DNA from: Variovorax sp. J22P240 | Lineage (GTDB): Bacteria > Pseudomonadota > Gammaproteobacteria > Burkholderiales > Burkholderiaceae_C | Direction: 5' to 3' | NCBI RefSeq assembly: GCF_030316855.1 | Contig: NZ_JASZYR010000003.1 | Coordinates: 490,885-554,884 of the forward strand | DNA length: 64,000 nt | Shown: positions 35,520 to 44,380 of the stretch, piece by piece | Layout: every line of letters begins with the position of its first letter | Position numbering within the stretch: the first letter of the stretch is position 1 | Program-made: the position numbers and the translations under genes | Notes under the pieces: model-generated | What the model saw: only the letters and a program-made list of their open reading frames with translations | Databases searched by the model: none | What the model was told of the DNA's origin: nothing

Positions 35520-36686
35520 ATGCAGGTCTCGTTCAACAGGCATGGTCCGTTCTATCGCATGCAGCGCCGTCTCGGCCTGTTGTCCGATACCAATCTCGCC
35601 GTAGGTCGCCGCGCCGTGCTGTTCGTCGCGCTGTCGTGGATCCCCGGCGTGGTGCTCGCAGCACTCGAAGGCGTTGCGCTGGATCCGAATCACGAGCGGG
35701 CCATGCTTCTCGATTTCAGCGCCTACGCCTTTTCCATTGCCGTTGTGGCCTTCGTGCTCATGGAGGAGATCTCGGACCGGCGCATGGTGAAGCTCGTCGC
35801 GCAGTTCGAGGACCGCGATATCGTGCCGCAGGCGTCGCGCGGCGGCATGGTGGCGGCGCGGGCGAACATGGAGCGGCGCACTGGATCGTGGTTGGCGGAA
35901 GCTGTCATTCTCGTGGTTGCCTACGCCCTCTCGTACTTCTGGCTCATGCGGGCACCGATGGGTGCCGATGGGGGCACGTGGTATGGACGCCTGGTCGACG
36001 GTTCGCTCCGGCCGACGCTGGCCGGCTGGTGGTCGATGCTCGTGGCGCTGCCGCTCTACTGGTTTCTTCTCGGCCGCTGGCTGTGGCGCTTCGTGACCTG
36101 GGGGCTCATGCTGTACGACATCGCGCGTTGCGATTTGCGCCTGGTTGCCACGCATCCCGACCGCTGCGGCGGCCTGGCCTTCATGGGACAGTACCCGCAG
36201 ACCTATGTGCTCTTCGTCTTCGCGGAAAGCACGGTGGTTTCCGCGACGGTGCTCAAGCTGGTCGTGCATGGAGATGCCAGCCTGATGGGCTTCAAGTTCG
36301 CGCTGTTGGGGATGATCGCCTTCTTTGCCATTGCGTTCGTCCTGCCCCTGCTGGTCTTCATGCCGCGCCTCGTGTCGCTCAAGCACGAGGGGCTCGCGCA
36401 CTACGGTTCGCTCGCCAGCCGGCACAACATCGCCTTCGACACGAAATGGGTCTCCGCCCCGGAAGCGGAACCGTCCGAGGAAATGCTGGGTTCGCCCGAT
36501 CCGTCTTCGCTGGCGGACCTGGCGGCAGGCTACGACCTGATCAAGCGCATGCTTCCCGCGCCGGTCACCCTGGAGAGCATCGCGCCGATCGTGCTGGCCT
36601 CGCTGGTGCCGGTGGTTTGCGTAGCGGCGACTCAGGTGCCGTTTGCGCAGATCGTCGAAACGATCAAGACCTTGTTGCCTCTCTGA
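35520..36686 (+). CDS. Polytopic membrane protein of unknown function
   Basis: Inner-membrane protein of 388 residues with about eight hydrophobic helices (for example AVLFVALSWIPGVVLAAL, AYAFSIAVVAFVLMEEI, WLAEAVILVVAYALSYFWLM, IAFFAIAFVLPLLVFM, IAPIVLASLVPVVCVAA) and a soluble loop of ~90 residues before the last. I do not recognise the family. The TTG at 35475 is a longer alternative start; the ATG at 35520 is preferred because GGGGGACC lies just upstream and the extra residues are not conserved-looking. It is divergent from the sensor fragment, with 174 bp between the two starts. Confidence 0.7.
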   Translation: MQVSFNRHGPFYRMQRRLGLLSDTNLAVGRRAVLFVALSWIPGVVLAALEGVALDPNHERAMLLDFSAYAFSIAVVAFVLMEEISDRRMVKLVAQFEDRDIVPQASRGGMVAARANMERRTGSWLAEAVILVVAYALSYFWLMRAPMGADGGTWYGRLVDGSLRPTLAGWWSMLVALPLYWFLLGRWLWRFVTWGLMLYDIARCDLRLVATHPDRCGGLAFMGQYPQTYVLFVFAESTVVSATVLKLVVHGDASLMGFKFALLGMIAFFAIAFVLPLLVFMPRLVSLKHEGLAHYGSLASRHNIAFDTKWVSAPEAEPSEEMLGSPDPSSLADLAAGYDLIKRMLPAPVTLESIAPIVLASLVPVVCVAATQVPFAQIVETIKTLLPL

Positions 36687-36699
36687 AGCAGAAGCGCGA

Positions 36700-36822
36700 T
36701 CAGCCCGCCACGGCCTGCGGGACGGCGGCCGCCGCCTTGGGCGGCTGCGGCTTGGGTTCGCAGCCCGCGAGCGCGACCAGGGCCGCGCAGACGCAAAGAA
36801 ATGAGAGCTTGCGGTAGTTCAT
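36700..36822 (-). CDS. Tiny lipoprotein (40 residues)
   Basis: A 40-residue lipoprotein: positively charged start, hydrophobic core FLCVCAALVALAGC (lipobox LAGC), then a short Pro/Lys/Ala tail. The ATG at 36822 has GGAG 6 bases upstream; an in-frame ATG two codons earlier would leave no spacing. It lies 26 bp after the ETHE1-like gene and probably belongs to its operon. It is too short for domain assignment. Confidence 0.65.
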   Translation of the reverse strand: MNYRKLSFLCVCAALVALAGCEPKPQPPKAAAAVPQAVAG

Positions 36823-36848
36823 GTCCATCTCCTTCGACAGCCGGGGCC

Positions 36849-37889
36849 TCAGGGCTCCTTGCCGGTCTTCAGCGGGTAACCCACCTCCCTCCATGCCTTC
36901 ATGCCGCCGTCCAGCGCCACGGCGCGCATGAAGCCCATGGATCGCAGGGTCGCGGCGGCGAGCGTCGAGATGTAGCCCAGTTCGCAGCACGCGAGGATGC
37001 GCCGCGTGGGGTCGGGCAGGTCCTGGTTCACGCGCAGTTCGAGCTGGCCGCGCGGCAACAGCCGGGCGCGCGGGATGTGACCGCCTTCGTAGGCATCGCG
37101 CTCCCGCACGTCGAGCACGATGAGATCGTCCTCGGCTGCTTCGACCCTGGACTTGAGCTCGGCCAGCGACATGAACGGAACGGCCGCTGTCGCCTCGGCC
37201 AGCAGGCTTGCCACGGTCTTGCCGCCGCTCATGTTCGTGCGCAGGGCCTCGGTGATGTGCGTGGGCATCGTGAGGTTCAGGCTGCGCATCATCTCGACGA
37301 ACTCGCCGCGATCGCGCTTCTGCAGGCGCGGATTCGTCGCGATCTCGTCCGCGATGGTCGAGTGGCTGCGCCCCTTGTAGTCGTGCGCCGGGTACACCTG
37401 CAGCGCAGGGTCGAGGTGCAGCAGGCGATTGAACAGGCTGTCGTACAGCGCCTCGGGGTCGCCGCTGGGCAGGTCGGTGCGGCCGGTGCCGCCGATGAGC
37501 AGTGTGTCGCCGGTAAAGACGCGGTCCTCGACCTGCAGGCACATCGAGTCGGCCGTGTGGCCCGGCGTGTGCAGGGCCTGCAGCCGCAGCTTGCCGAGCA
37601 CGACCATCTCGCCGTCGCCGATCCGCATGTCGACGAAGGGTGCCGGGCTCGCGCGGTGCATGACCACGGGCACGTCGAGTTGCCGCGCCAGCTCCTTGGT
37701 GGCGGAGAAATGATCGGCGTGCGTGTGCGTATCGATGAGGTAGCGGATGCGCACGCCGTCGCGCGCGGCCAGCGCGAGGTAGTGGTCGATCTGGCTCAGT
37801 TCCGGATCGATGAGGGCGGCCACGCAGGTCTGGTCGCAACCGATGAGGTAGGACTGGCAACCGCCCGTTGCGATCTGCTCGAAGACCAT
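36849..37889 (-). CDS. ETHE1-like persulfide dioxygenase with C-terminal rhodanese domain
   Basis: Protein of 346 residues. The N-terminal ~230 residues are a metallo-beta-lactamase domain of the ETHE1/sulfur-dioxygenase group: THTHADHFSA, HTPGHTADS, FTGDTLLIGGTGRTD, AHDYKGRSHSTIADE. The last ~100 residues form a rhodanese domain with the active-site loop ACCELGYIS; the usual terminal arginine/serine is replaced, so sulfurtransfer may be altered. It likely oxidises glutathione persulfide to sulfite. Middle gene between the 1-Cys peroxiredoxin and the tiny lipoprotein; a 13 bp gap to the former supports one transcript. Confidence 0.85.
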   Translation of the reverse strand: MVFEQIATGGCQSYLIGCDQTCVAALIDPELSQIDHYLALAARDGVRIRYLIDTHTHADHFSATKELARQLDVPVVMHRASPAPFVDMRIGDGEMVVLGKLRLQALHTPGHTADSMCLQVEDRVFTGDTLLIGGTGRTDLPSGDPEALYDSLFNRLLHLDPALQVYPAHDYKGRSHSTIADEIATNPRLQKRDRGEFVEMMRSLNLTMPTHITEALRTNMSGGKTVASLLAEATAAVPFMSLAELKSRVEAAEDDLIVLDVRERDAYEGGHIPRARLLPRGQLELRVNQDLPDPTRRILACCELGYISTLAAATLRSMGFMRAVALDGGMKAWREVGYPLKTGKEP

Positions 37890-37902
37890 GGTGCGCGCCG
37901 GA

Positions 37903-38562
37903 TCAGCCCGGTTGCTTGACCACCCGCAGATAGGGCTTCGGTGCCTTCCAGCCATCGGGGAAGAGCTTCTTCGCGTCGTCGTCCGAGACCGAGCCGGCAA
38001 TGATCACGTCCTCGCCGTTCTTCCAGTTGACAGGCGTGGCGACCTTGTGCGCCGCGGTGAGCTGCATCGAGTCGAGCACGCGCAGGATCTCGTCGAAGTT
38101 GCGGCCGGTGGTCATCGGGTAGGTGAGCATCAGCTTGATGCGCTTGTCCGGGCCGATGACGAAGACCGAGCGCACCGTGGCATTCGTGGCGGCGGTACGG
38201 CCTTCGGAGGTGCCGGGTTCCTCGGCGGGCAGCATGTTGTAGAGCTTGGCCACGGCCAGGTCGGTGTCGCCGATCATCGGGTACTTGGGCAGGTAGCCTT
38301 GCGTTTCCTCGATGTCCTTGGCCCAGCGATCGTGAGCATCGACCGGGTCGATGCTCAGGCCGATCAGCTTGGCGTTGCGTTGGGTGAACTCGGGCTCTAT
38401 CTTCGCCATGTAGCCCAGCTCGGTCGTGCACACCGGCGTGAAGTCCTTGGGATGCGAGAACAGGATGGCCCACTTGTCGCCAATCCAGTCGTGGAACTTG
38501 ATCGGCCCCTTGGTGGTGTTGGCCGTGAAATCCGGGGTGACGTCGTTGATGCGCAGTGACAT
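37903..38562 (-). CDS. 1-Cys peroxiredoxin (Prx6 type)
   Basis: Thiol peroxidase of 219 residues that reduces peroxides. The single cysteine lies in DFTPVCTTELG (near residue 48), and no resolving cysteine is present. The Prx6-class C-terminal domain (RSVFVIGPDKRIKLMLTYP, ATPVNWKNGEDVIIAGSV) is complete. AAGGAGCGGAC precedes the ATG. It leads an operon with the ETHE1-like enzyme, linking peroxide and persulfide handling. A paralogue is encoded at 44381-45022. Confidence 0.92.
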   Translation of the reverse strand: MSLRINDVTPDFTANTTKGPIKFHDWIGDKWAILFSHPKDFTPVCTTELGYMAKIEPEFTQRNAKLIGLSIDPVDAHDRWAKDIEETQGYLPKYPMIGDTDLAVAKLYNMLPAEEPGTSEGRTAATNATVRSVFVIGPDKRIKLMLTYPMTTGRNFDEILRVLDSMQLTAAHKVATPVNWKNGEDVIIAGSVSDDDAKKLFPDGWKAPKPYLRVVKQPG

Positions 38563-38659
38563 GTCCGCTCCTTTGGAAGTGTGTGGTGGCATGGCCTGCG
38601 GCCGGGGCAACGGGATGATGGATCGCCGGGCCTCTTCGGTCGCCGCAGGGTCAGCAGAA

Positions 38660-38688
38660 AGTACACCACGATCCGATGGCAGGTACAA
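38660..38688 (-). promoter_or_regulatory. Promoter for the 1-Cys peroxiredoxin operon
   Basis: On the minus strand TTGTAC (38688-38683), a 17-base spacer and TGTACT (38665-38660) make a plausible promoter. The -35 area is a direct repeat (GTACAAGC GTACAAGT at 38683-38698). TGTACTTTCT recurs upstream of the small protein at 44237. Confidence 0.4.
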
Positions 38689-38756
38689 GCGTACAAGTAC
38701 AGAACCTGTGCTTTCCCCGATTGAGCCGGGCCGGCGCTGCGCGTTAGGCTGCACAG

Positions 38757-40784
38757 GTGAATCACATCTCTCCACCCATCGTTCCCCAGATCCCCCAGAT
38801 TCGTCTCTACCAGGATTGGCTGCGCGAGAAGCGCGGACTTTCCTTCGATTCCTACGATGCGCTGTGGCGCTGGTCGGTCACCGATCTGCCCGCCTTCTGG
38901 CAGAGCATCTGGGATTTCTTCGACATGCAGTCCCCGACGCCGGCGAGCACCGTGCTGGTCGACGCGCACATGCCCGGCACGCGCTGGTTTCCCGGCGCGC
39001 AGGTCAACTACGTGCGCGAAGTGCTGCGCCATGCCGATGCGGCGCACGCGGCCGGCATGCCGGCCATCATCAGCGACAACGAACTCGGCGAAGTGCGCGA
39101 GATGTCCTGGCCCGAGCTGCGCCGGCAGATTGCGGCTTTTGCGCTGACCTTGCGCGAGCTCGGCGTGGTGCGCGGCGACCGCGTTGCGGCCTACCTGCCC
39201 AACGTGCCCGAGACGCTGATCGCCTTCCTCGCGTGTTCGAGCATCGGCGCGGTGTGGAGCGTGTGCGCGCCCGACATGGGCACGGCCGCGGTGGTCGACC
39301 GGTTTCGCCAGATCGAGCCCAAGGTGCTGATCGCAGCCGATGGCGTGCATTACGGCGGCAAGCCGCTGGACCGCAGCGCCGTCGTGCAGGAGCTGCGCGC
39401 CGCGCTGCCCAGCGTGAAGAAACTCGTGCTGGTGAGAACACCCTTCGCTGCGCAGCAGATCCCCGCCGAAGCGGAATGGACGAACGCCGTAGCGCGAAAC
39501 GACGGAGCGACCGCCATTTTCGAGCCCGAGTGGCTGCCCTTCGACCACCCGATCTGGATCGTCTATTCCAGCGGCACCACCGGGCTGCCCAAGCCCATCG
39601 TGCACGGGCAGGGCGGCATCATCGTCAACATGTACGCCTGCGGCCTGCACCATGACCTGGGGCCGAGCTACAGCGCCAACAACTTCGGCGAGCGCTACCA
39701 CTGGTACAGCTCGACCGGCTGGGTCATGTGGAACTCGCAGCTCTCGGGGCTGGCTTTCGGGTCGACCATCTGCATCTACGACGGCAACCCGGCCGGCAGC
39801 AAGGAGAAGCCCGACTGGGGCGTGCTCTGGCGCTTCGTGGCGCGGCACGAGGTGACCTTCTTCGGCGCTGGTGCGGCCTATTTCACCAACTGCATGAAAG
39901 CCGGGCTGGAAGCGAAGGACTGCGGCGACCTCTCGCGCGTCCGCGCACTCGGCAGCACCGGCTCTCCATTGCCAGAAGAGGTGCAGCTCTGGGGCACGGC
40001 GCAGGTGCTCGCGGCCGGTTCGCCCGCCGTGTGGTGGTACAACATTTCGGGCGGCACCGACTTCTGCGGCGGCTTCGTCGGCGGCAACCGCGAACTGCCC
40101 GAAGTGCCGGGGCAGATGCAGTGCCGCTATCTCGGCGCATCGGTCGAGGCATGGAATGAATCCGGCCAGCCGGTGATCGGCGAAGTCGGCGAACTGGTCT
40201 GCACGCAGCCCATCCCTTCCATGCCGCTCTACCTCTGGGGCGACGAAGGCAATGCGCGCTATCTCTCGAGCTATTTCGACACCTATCCCGGCATCTGGCG
40301 CCATGGCGACTGGATCAGGATCGGCGACGACGGCGGCTGCATCATCTATGGCCGCAGTGACGCCACCATCAACCGCCAGGGCCTGCGCATGGGCACCAGC
40401 GAGATCTACAGCGCGGTCGAAGGGCTGCCCGAAGTGCTCGACTCCATGGTGGTCGACCTTGAATACCTGGGCCGTGAAAGCTACATGCCGCTGTTCGTGG
40501 TGCTGCGGCCTGGCGTGGCGCTCGACGATGCCATGCGCGCGAAGATCAACAACGCGATCAAAACCTCGCTGTCCCCGCGCTTCGTGCCCAACGACATCTT
40601 CCAGGTCGCTGAGATTCCGCGCACGCTCTCTGGCAAGAAGCAGGAGCTGCCGATCAAGAAGCTGCTGCTCGGCCAGCCGATCGACAAAGTCGTGAACCGC
40701 GAGGCGATGGCGAATCCCGGCAGCCTGGAGTGGTACGTGGCCTTCGCCGAACGCCATGCGCAAGCGCACAATGCGGCCGCATGA
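38757..40784 (+). CDS. Acetoacetyl-CoA synthetase
   Basis: Adenylate-forming ligase of 675 residues (acetoacetate + CoA + ATP) for ketone-body or PHB-derived carbon use. The AMP-binding signature YSSGTTGLPKPIVHG, GRSDATINRQGLRMGTSE and the C-terminal catalytic lysine region TLSGKKQELPIKKLLLG are present. The N-terminal acetoacetyl-CoA synthetase domain (FWQSIWDFFD, MPGTRWFPGAQVNY) separates it from acetyl-CoA synthetase. The start is GTG at 38757. The YbaY-type lipoprotein gene overlaps its stop by four bases. Confidence 0.92.
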   Translation: MNHISPPIVPQIPQIRLYQDWLREKRGLSFDSYDALWRWSVTDLPAFWQSIWDFFDMQSPTPASTVLVDAHMPGTRWFPGAQVNYVREVLRHADAAHAAGMPAIISDNELGEVREMSWPELRRQIAAFALTLRELGVVRGDRVAAYLPNVPETLIAFLACSSIGAVWSVCAPDMGTAAVVDRFRQIEPKVLIAADGVHYGGKPLDRSAVVQELRAALPSVKKLVLVRTPFAAQQIPAEAEWTNAVARNDGATAIFEPEWLPFDHPIWIVYSSGTTGLPKPIVHGQGGIIVNMYACGLHHDLGPSYSANNFGERYHWYSSTGWVMWNSQLSGLAFGSTICIYDGNPAGSKEKPDWGVLWRFVARHEVTFFGAGAAYFTNCMKAGLEAKDCGDLSRVRALGSTGSPLPEEVQLWGTAQVLAAGSPAVWWYNISGGTDFCGGFVGGNRELPEVPGQMQCRYLGASVEAWNESGQPVIGEVGELVCTQPIPSMPLYLWGDEGNARYLSSYFDTYPGIWRHGDWIRIGDDGGCIIYGRSDATINRQGLRMGTSEIYSAVEGLPEVLDSMVVDLEYLGRESYMPLFVVLRPGVALDDAMRAKINNAIKTSLSPRFVPNDIFQVAEIPRTLSGKKQELPIKKLLLGQPIDKVVNREAMANPGSLEWYVAFAERHAQAHNAAA

Positions 40785-41221
40785 GGAAACGCACCACATT
40801 ATTTGCGCTCGCTGCGGTCACCAGTCTTCCGCTGCTGGGGGCTTGTGCATCCTCGATGAACACCACCACCTCGACTGACAAGGCGCCGGCGCTGCGCGTG
40901 ACGGGCTCCGTCACGTTCCGCGAACGCATCGCGCTCGACCCTTCCGCCGAGATCGTGGTGCAGCTCCTCGACGTCTCGCGCATGGACGTGGCCGCCGTCG
41001 TGCTGGCCGAGCAGCGCATCCGTGCGGACGGCAGGCAGGTGCCTTTCAACTTCGCGCTGAGCGTGGACCCGGCACGCATCGATCCGCGCATGCGCTACAA
41101 CGTCTCGGCGCGGATTCTTCAGGGCGACAAGCTGCTCTTCATCAGCGACACCGCCTATCCTGTGCTGACACAGGGGCGTGGCACCACGGCGGATCTCATG
41201 CTGGTGCGCGTCGCTCGCTGA
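40781..41221 (+). CDS. YbaY-family lipoprotein
   Basis: Lipoprotein of 146 residues: signal with lipobox LLGAC (Cys near residue 21), then the YbaY domain (VTGSVTFRERIALDPSAEIVVQLLDV, VPFNFALSVDPARI, YNVSARILQGDKLLFISDT). Roles of the family are not settled; envelope stress or protease-inhibitor-like binding has been suggested for relatives. The ATG overlaps the acetoacetyl-CoA synthetase stop. Confidence 0.82.
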   Translation: MRKRTTLFALAAVTSLPLLGACASSMNTTTSTDKAPALRVTGSVTFRERIALDPSAEIVVQLLDVSRMDVAAVVLAEQRIRADGRQVPFNFALSVDPARIDPRMRYNVSARILQGDKLLFISDTAYPVLTQGRGTTADLMLVRVAR

Positions 41222-41248
41222 TCGACCGGGCCCTCGCACCTGGCACGG

Positions 41249-41650
41249 CTACAGCCACTTCCCTTCCGATGGCATCTGGATGCGCGTTTCCGGCGTGCCG
41301 CCGTCGATCAGCGCGCCAACGCAGATGCTGAGCAGCGAGATGAAGATGCTCGCGAACAGTGCCGTCCAGAAGCCGGACACCTTGAAGCCCTTCACCAGCG
41401 CCGACACCAGCAGGATCATCAGCGCGTTGATGACCAGGATGAAGAGCCCGAATGTCAGCAACGTCAGTGGCAGGGTCAGGATGATGAGCAGCGGCCGGAC
41501 GATGGCATTGGCAAAGCCGAGCAGCAGCGCCGAGACCACGAGCGCCGAGACGCTTTCGAAGGTGATCCCCTTGAAGATGTGACTGGCCACCCACAGCGAA
41601 AAGGCGGTGATGGCCCAGGTGATCAGGAAGGGAGCCAGGGAATTCAGCAT
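41249..41650 (-). CDS. Small four-helix membrane protein (phage-holin superfamily IV / DUF360)
   Basis: Protein of 133 residues with four hydrophobic helices (ITWAITAFSLWVASHIF, VVSALLLGFANAIV, LPLTLLTFGLFILVINALMILLV, FWTALFASIFISLLSICVGALI) and the conserved NAIVRPLL and GFKVSGFW elements. Housekeeping bacterial members are common, so the name does not imply a prophage. The true role is unknown. It is convergent with the YbaY gene. Confidence 0.85.
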   Translation of the reverse strand: MLNSLAPFLITWAITAFSLWVASHIFKGITFESVSALVVSALLLGFANAIVRPLLIILTLPLTLLTFGLFILVINALMILLVSALVKGFKVSGFWTALFASIFISLLSICVGALIDGGTPETRIQMPSEGKWL

Positions 41651-41734
41651 GTCGGTCGCTCTCGTCGTTGGTATGACCGGCGCATCATATCGGCGAGCGA
41701 CGCGAATCCTTCATGGGTCCGTGGCAGCAAACCT

Positions 41735-41750
41735 GTACGTGAACGTACAC
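41735..41750. promoter_or_regulatory. Palindrome at the MerR-gene promoter
   Basis: TGTACGT-GA-ACGTACA is a perfect 7-2-7 dyad. TAGAAT (41759-41764) is a good -10 box eight bases later and puts the transcription start at or next to the ATG at 41770. The dyad would thus cover the spacer, as MerR operators do, and the mRNA may be leaderless. Confidence 0.5.
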
Positions 41751-41769
41751 GTTGATGTAGAATCGAATC

Positions 41770-42273
41770 ATGGCCCAGATCCCCGACACCATCACCGTCC
41801 GAGAAGCCGCAGAGCGGCTCGGCGTGACGCCGCGCACCCTCAAGTACTACGAGGAACTCGGCATCGTGGTGCCGGTGCGCAGCGAAGGGCGCTATCGCCT
41901 CTATCAAGCGGCCGACCTCGAAAAGCTTTCGCGGGTGCTGCGCATGCGATCGCTCGGCTTTTCCCTCACCACCATCACCGCGATGGTCCAGAAGCCCTTC
42001 GAGCCTGCCGCCGACGGCGGAAGGCCGCGGCTGTCCAACGCATCGCTGAAGGAATTGAAGGAAACGCTGGTCAACCAACTCGACGCGCTCGATACCCGCG
42101 TCGCGCAGGTCCGACGCGAACTGAAGGAGGCCGCCACGCTGCAGGCGCAGCTGCGGCGCGACATCGACTACGTGGAGCGCCGGCTCACCGGCGAGCCGAT
42201 CGAGTCGGTGCTTCGAGAGCGTCGGCGCGCCGAGCCCGCCCGGGCCGCCGGACGCAAGAGGCCTGAAGAATGA
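41770..42273 (+). CDS. MerR-family transcriptional regulator
   Basis: Regulator of 167 residues. The winged-helix N-terminus (TVREAAERLGVTPRTLKYYEELG, RLYQAADLEKL) is followed by a coiled-coil dimer helix rich in Arg/Glu/Leu, without metal-binding cysteines. It therefore senses a small molecule or drug rather than metal. The stop overlaps the MFS gene (ATGA), so it probably controls that transporter and itself through the upstream palindrome. Confidence 0.9.
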   Translation: MAQIPDTITVREAAERLGVTPRTLKYYEELGIVVPVRSEGRYRLYQAADLEKLSRVLRMRSLGFSLTTITAMVQKPFEPAADGGRPRLSNASLKELKETLVNQLDALDTRVAQVRRELKEAATLQAQLRRDIDYVERRLTGEPIESVLRERRRAEPARAAGRKRPEE

Positions 42274-43819
42274 ACACCTCCGCCTCGGCGCCTGCCGGCC
42301 GCGGCATCGACGTCGCCGCGCTGGCGCCGTGGGTCATTGGCCTGGTGACCGGCATCGATTACTTCGACAACGCGCTGTTCGCCTTCTTCGCGAGCTATAT
42401 CGCCGGGGGCGTGAACGCATCGGCCGATGAACTCGTCTGGGCATCGAGTGCCTATGCGCTCGGCGCTGTCCTCGGCATCCTGAATCAGCACGCCTGGGTC
42501 GAGCGATTGGGCTATCGACGCTACCTCGCGACCTGCATGTTCGCCTTCGCCATAGGTGGCGTGTGTGCCGCGCTGGGTGAGAACTCGGTGCAGCTCATGC
42601 TGGCGCGGGGCTTCCAGGGCTACTTCGTCGGGCCCATGCTGGGCGCCTGCCGCATCCTGATCCAGATCGGCATCCCGCCACAGCGGCGCGCCAAGGCGCT
42701 CAAGTCCTTCATGGTCCTGATCGTGTTCAGCGGCGCATTGGCGCCCATCATGGGCGCCTGGCTCGTCACGCATTTCGAGTGGCGCTCGCTATTCCTCTGC
42801 ACGGCGCCGGTCGCGGCGCTCACGGGCGTGATGGCCTGGTGGACGCTGCCGGACATCGGCGACGTGGCGCCGCACGAGCGTACCGAGCCGCACTACGCGG
42901 CGTACGTCGTGTTCGCGCTGGCGCAGGCCGCGCTGCAGGTGGTGCTGACGCGCGCGCACTTCGAGCTCTTTTCCGGTTCGCCCACGCTGATCGGCCTTGC
43001 CATCGCCGGCATCGCGGGCCTCGGCTGGTTCGCATACCACCAGTGGCGGCATCCGGCGCCGCTGGTGCGGCTCGATGCCCTGCGGCAGTCGACCTTCCAG
43101 ATCGGGTTGGCGCTCTACGTGATCTATTACTACCTGTCGACCGGCTTCAGCTACCTGCTGCCGCGGCTGATGGAAGGCGGCCTCGGCTTCTCGGTCGGCG
43201 ACACCGGCTACTTCACGGGCACGACCTCGCTGGCGTCGGGCCTGCTGCTCTTCGTGTATCTCAAGTTTTCCGCGCGCGTCACCCACAAGAAGTGGCTGGT
43301 CGTCACGGGCTTCGGCATCGCGGCGCTGGCCGCATGGCTCTTCGCGCGCATGTCGCCCGAGGTCGGCCGATTGCAACTCGCGGGGCCGCTGCTGCTGCGC
43401 GGGCTGATGATGCTGTTCGTCATGCTGCCGGTCGCGAACGTCACTTTCCGAGGCTTGGCCGCGGATGACTTCGCCCACGGCTACCGGCTCAAGAATCTGG
43501 TGCGGCAGCTCGCCATTTCATTCGCACCGCGAGCGTCATCGCGCTCCAGCAGCACCGCGTGGCGCTGCACCAGACGCGGCTCGCCGAATCGGCCAGCCCG
43601 TCCAACGCCACCTTCATGCAGTCGCTCGACATGCTGACGCGCGGATTCACCGCCGGCGGCCATGCGATCGGCGAAGCGCATTCGATGGCGCTGGCTTCGC
43701 TCTCGCGGATGCTCGAGCAGCAGGCGACTTTCATGGCCTCGCTCGACGGTTTCCAGGTGATGGCAGTGATCGCGCTGGTCTGCGGCGTGTTCGCGGCCTG
43801 GCAGCGTGAGATCGACTGA
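42270..43819 (+). pseudogene. MFS drug-efflux transporter with frameshift near 43525
   Basis: DHA2/EmrB-like major-facilitator permease. The frame from 42270 gives ~420 sound residues with about 13 membrane helices (first GIDYFDNALFAFFASYIAGG; motif RGFQGYFVGPMLGA) up to VRQLAISFA. It then runs out of frame for ~35 residues and stops. The sequence continues in the +1 frame as SVIALQQHRVALHQTRLAES and a final helix (VMAVIALVCGVFAAW) to 43819. Inserting one base at TTCGCACCG (43521-43529) restores a single 516-residue protein. It is either a real loss of function or a sequencing error. Coupled to the MerR gene. Confidence 0.85.
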
Positions 43820-43853
43820 GCCGGGCCGCGAGTCGGCAGACAAAGGGCCAACG

Positions 43854-44237
43854 TCACAAGTTCGCGTGCGCCCACCGCTGGACGGCTTCGGCGGTGTCGC
43901 TCGGCTTGGTGTTGAAGCAGATCCTGGCGCCAGGGGCCGCCCGATGCACCACGTTGATCAGCCGCTCGAAGAGAAGAAAGTAAGCGGGAATGGTCCGGAT
44001 GCCGGCACCGATGACCACGCAGTCGAACGGTTTCTCAGCGAGCTTCCGAGCAGTCATGTCGGCAGCCGTTTCCCCGAGATCCGTCAGGCAGAGTTCTGCT
44101 TCGTACCCCAGAGCGGCGAGCTTGGCCTGGTCCGCGGCCAGTCCGGCCCGGACCTTGTCGGCGTTCATGTCCGGCATCGTGCTGAAGTCGACCAGGTTCG
44201 GCTCCAGGCCGATGACCAGTACCTGCGTCTTTTTCAT
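43854..44237 (-). CDS. Small alpha/beta protein of unknown function
   Basis: Protein of 127 residues with a Rossmann-like layout: a first strand TQVLVIGLEP, helix, strand YEAELCLTDLGE, then FDCVVIGAGIRTIPAYFLLFE and a strand GARICFNTKPSD. It is often seen as a hypothetical protein in Burkholderiales; no catalytic motif is evident. The ATG at 44237 follows GGAGAATCC. A promoter-like TTGTACTTTCT lies upstream, shared with the peroxiredoxin operon at 38.6 kb. Divergent from the second peroxiredoxin. Confidence 0.7.
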   Translation of the reverse strand: MKKTQVLVIGLEPNLVDFSTMPDMNADKVRAGLAADQAKLAALGYEAELCLTDLGETAADMTARKLAEKPFDCVVIGAGIRTIPAYFLLFERLINVVHRAAPGARICFNTKPSDTAEAVQRWAHANL

Positions 44238-44380
44238 TGGATTCTCCTTCGAGGCCGGGCCCTCGGGTCCGGCCGAGGCATATGCGAAATTGCGATGTAG
44301 AAAGTACAAGACATTCGTTGGGACGGACCACGGGATTTTCGACAATCGCGCTCCCTTCCTTCCGATCTTCTGGAGTCTTC

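Noticed and set aside
33219..36425. 1068-codon minus frame joining upstream sequence, the sensor and the adhesin region
   Set aside because: Only the sensor part (35345 down to ~34230) is coding-like; the rest is out-of-frame adhesin and the non-coding side of the plus-strand membrane gene.
41249..41650. Prophage holin
   Set aside because: The protein belongs to a superfamily with common chromosomal members, and no other phage gene is present.
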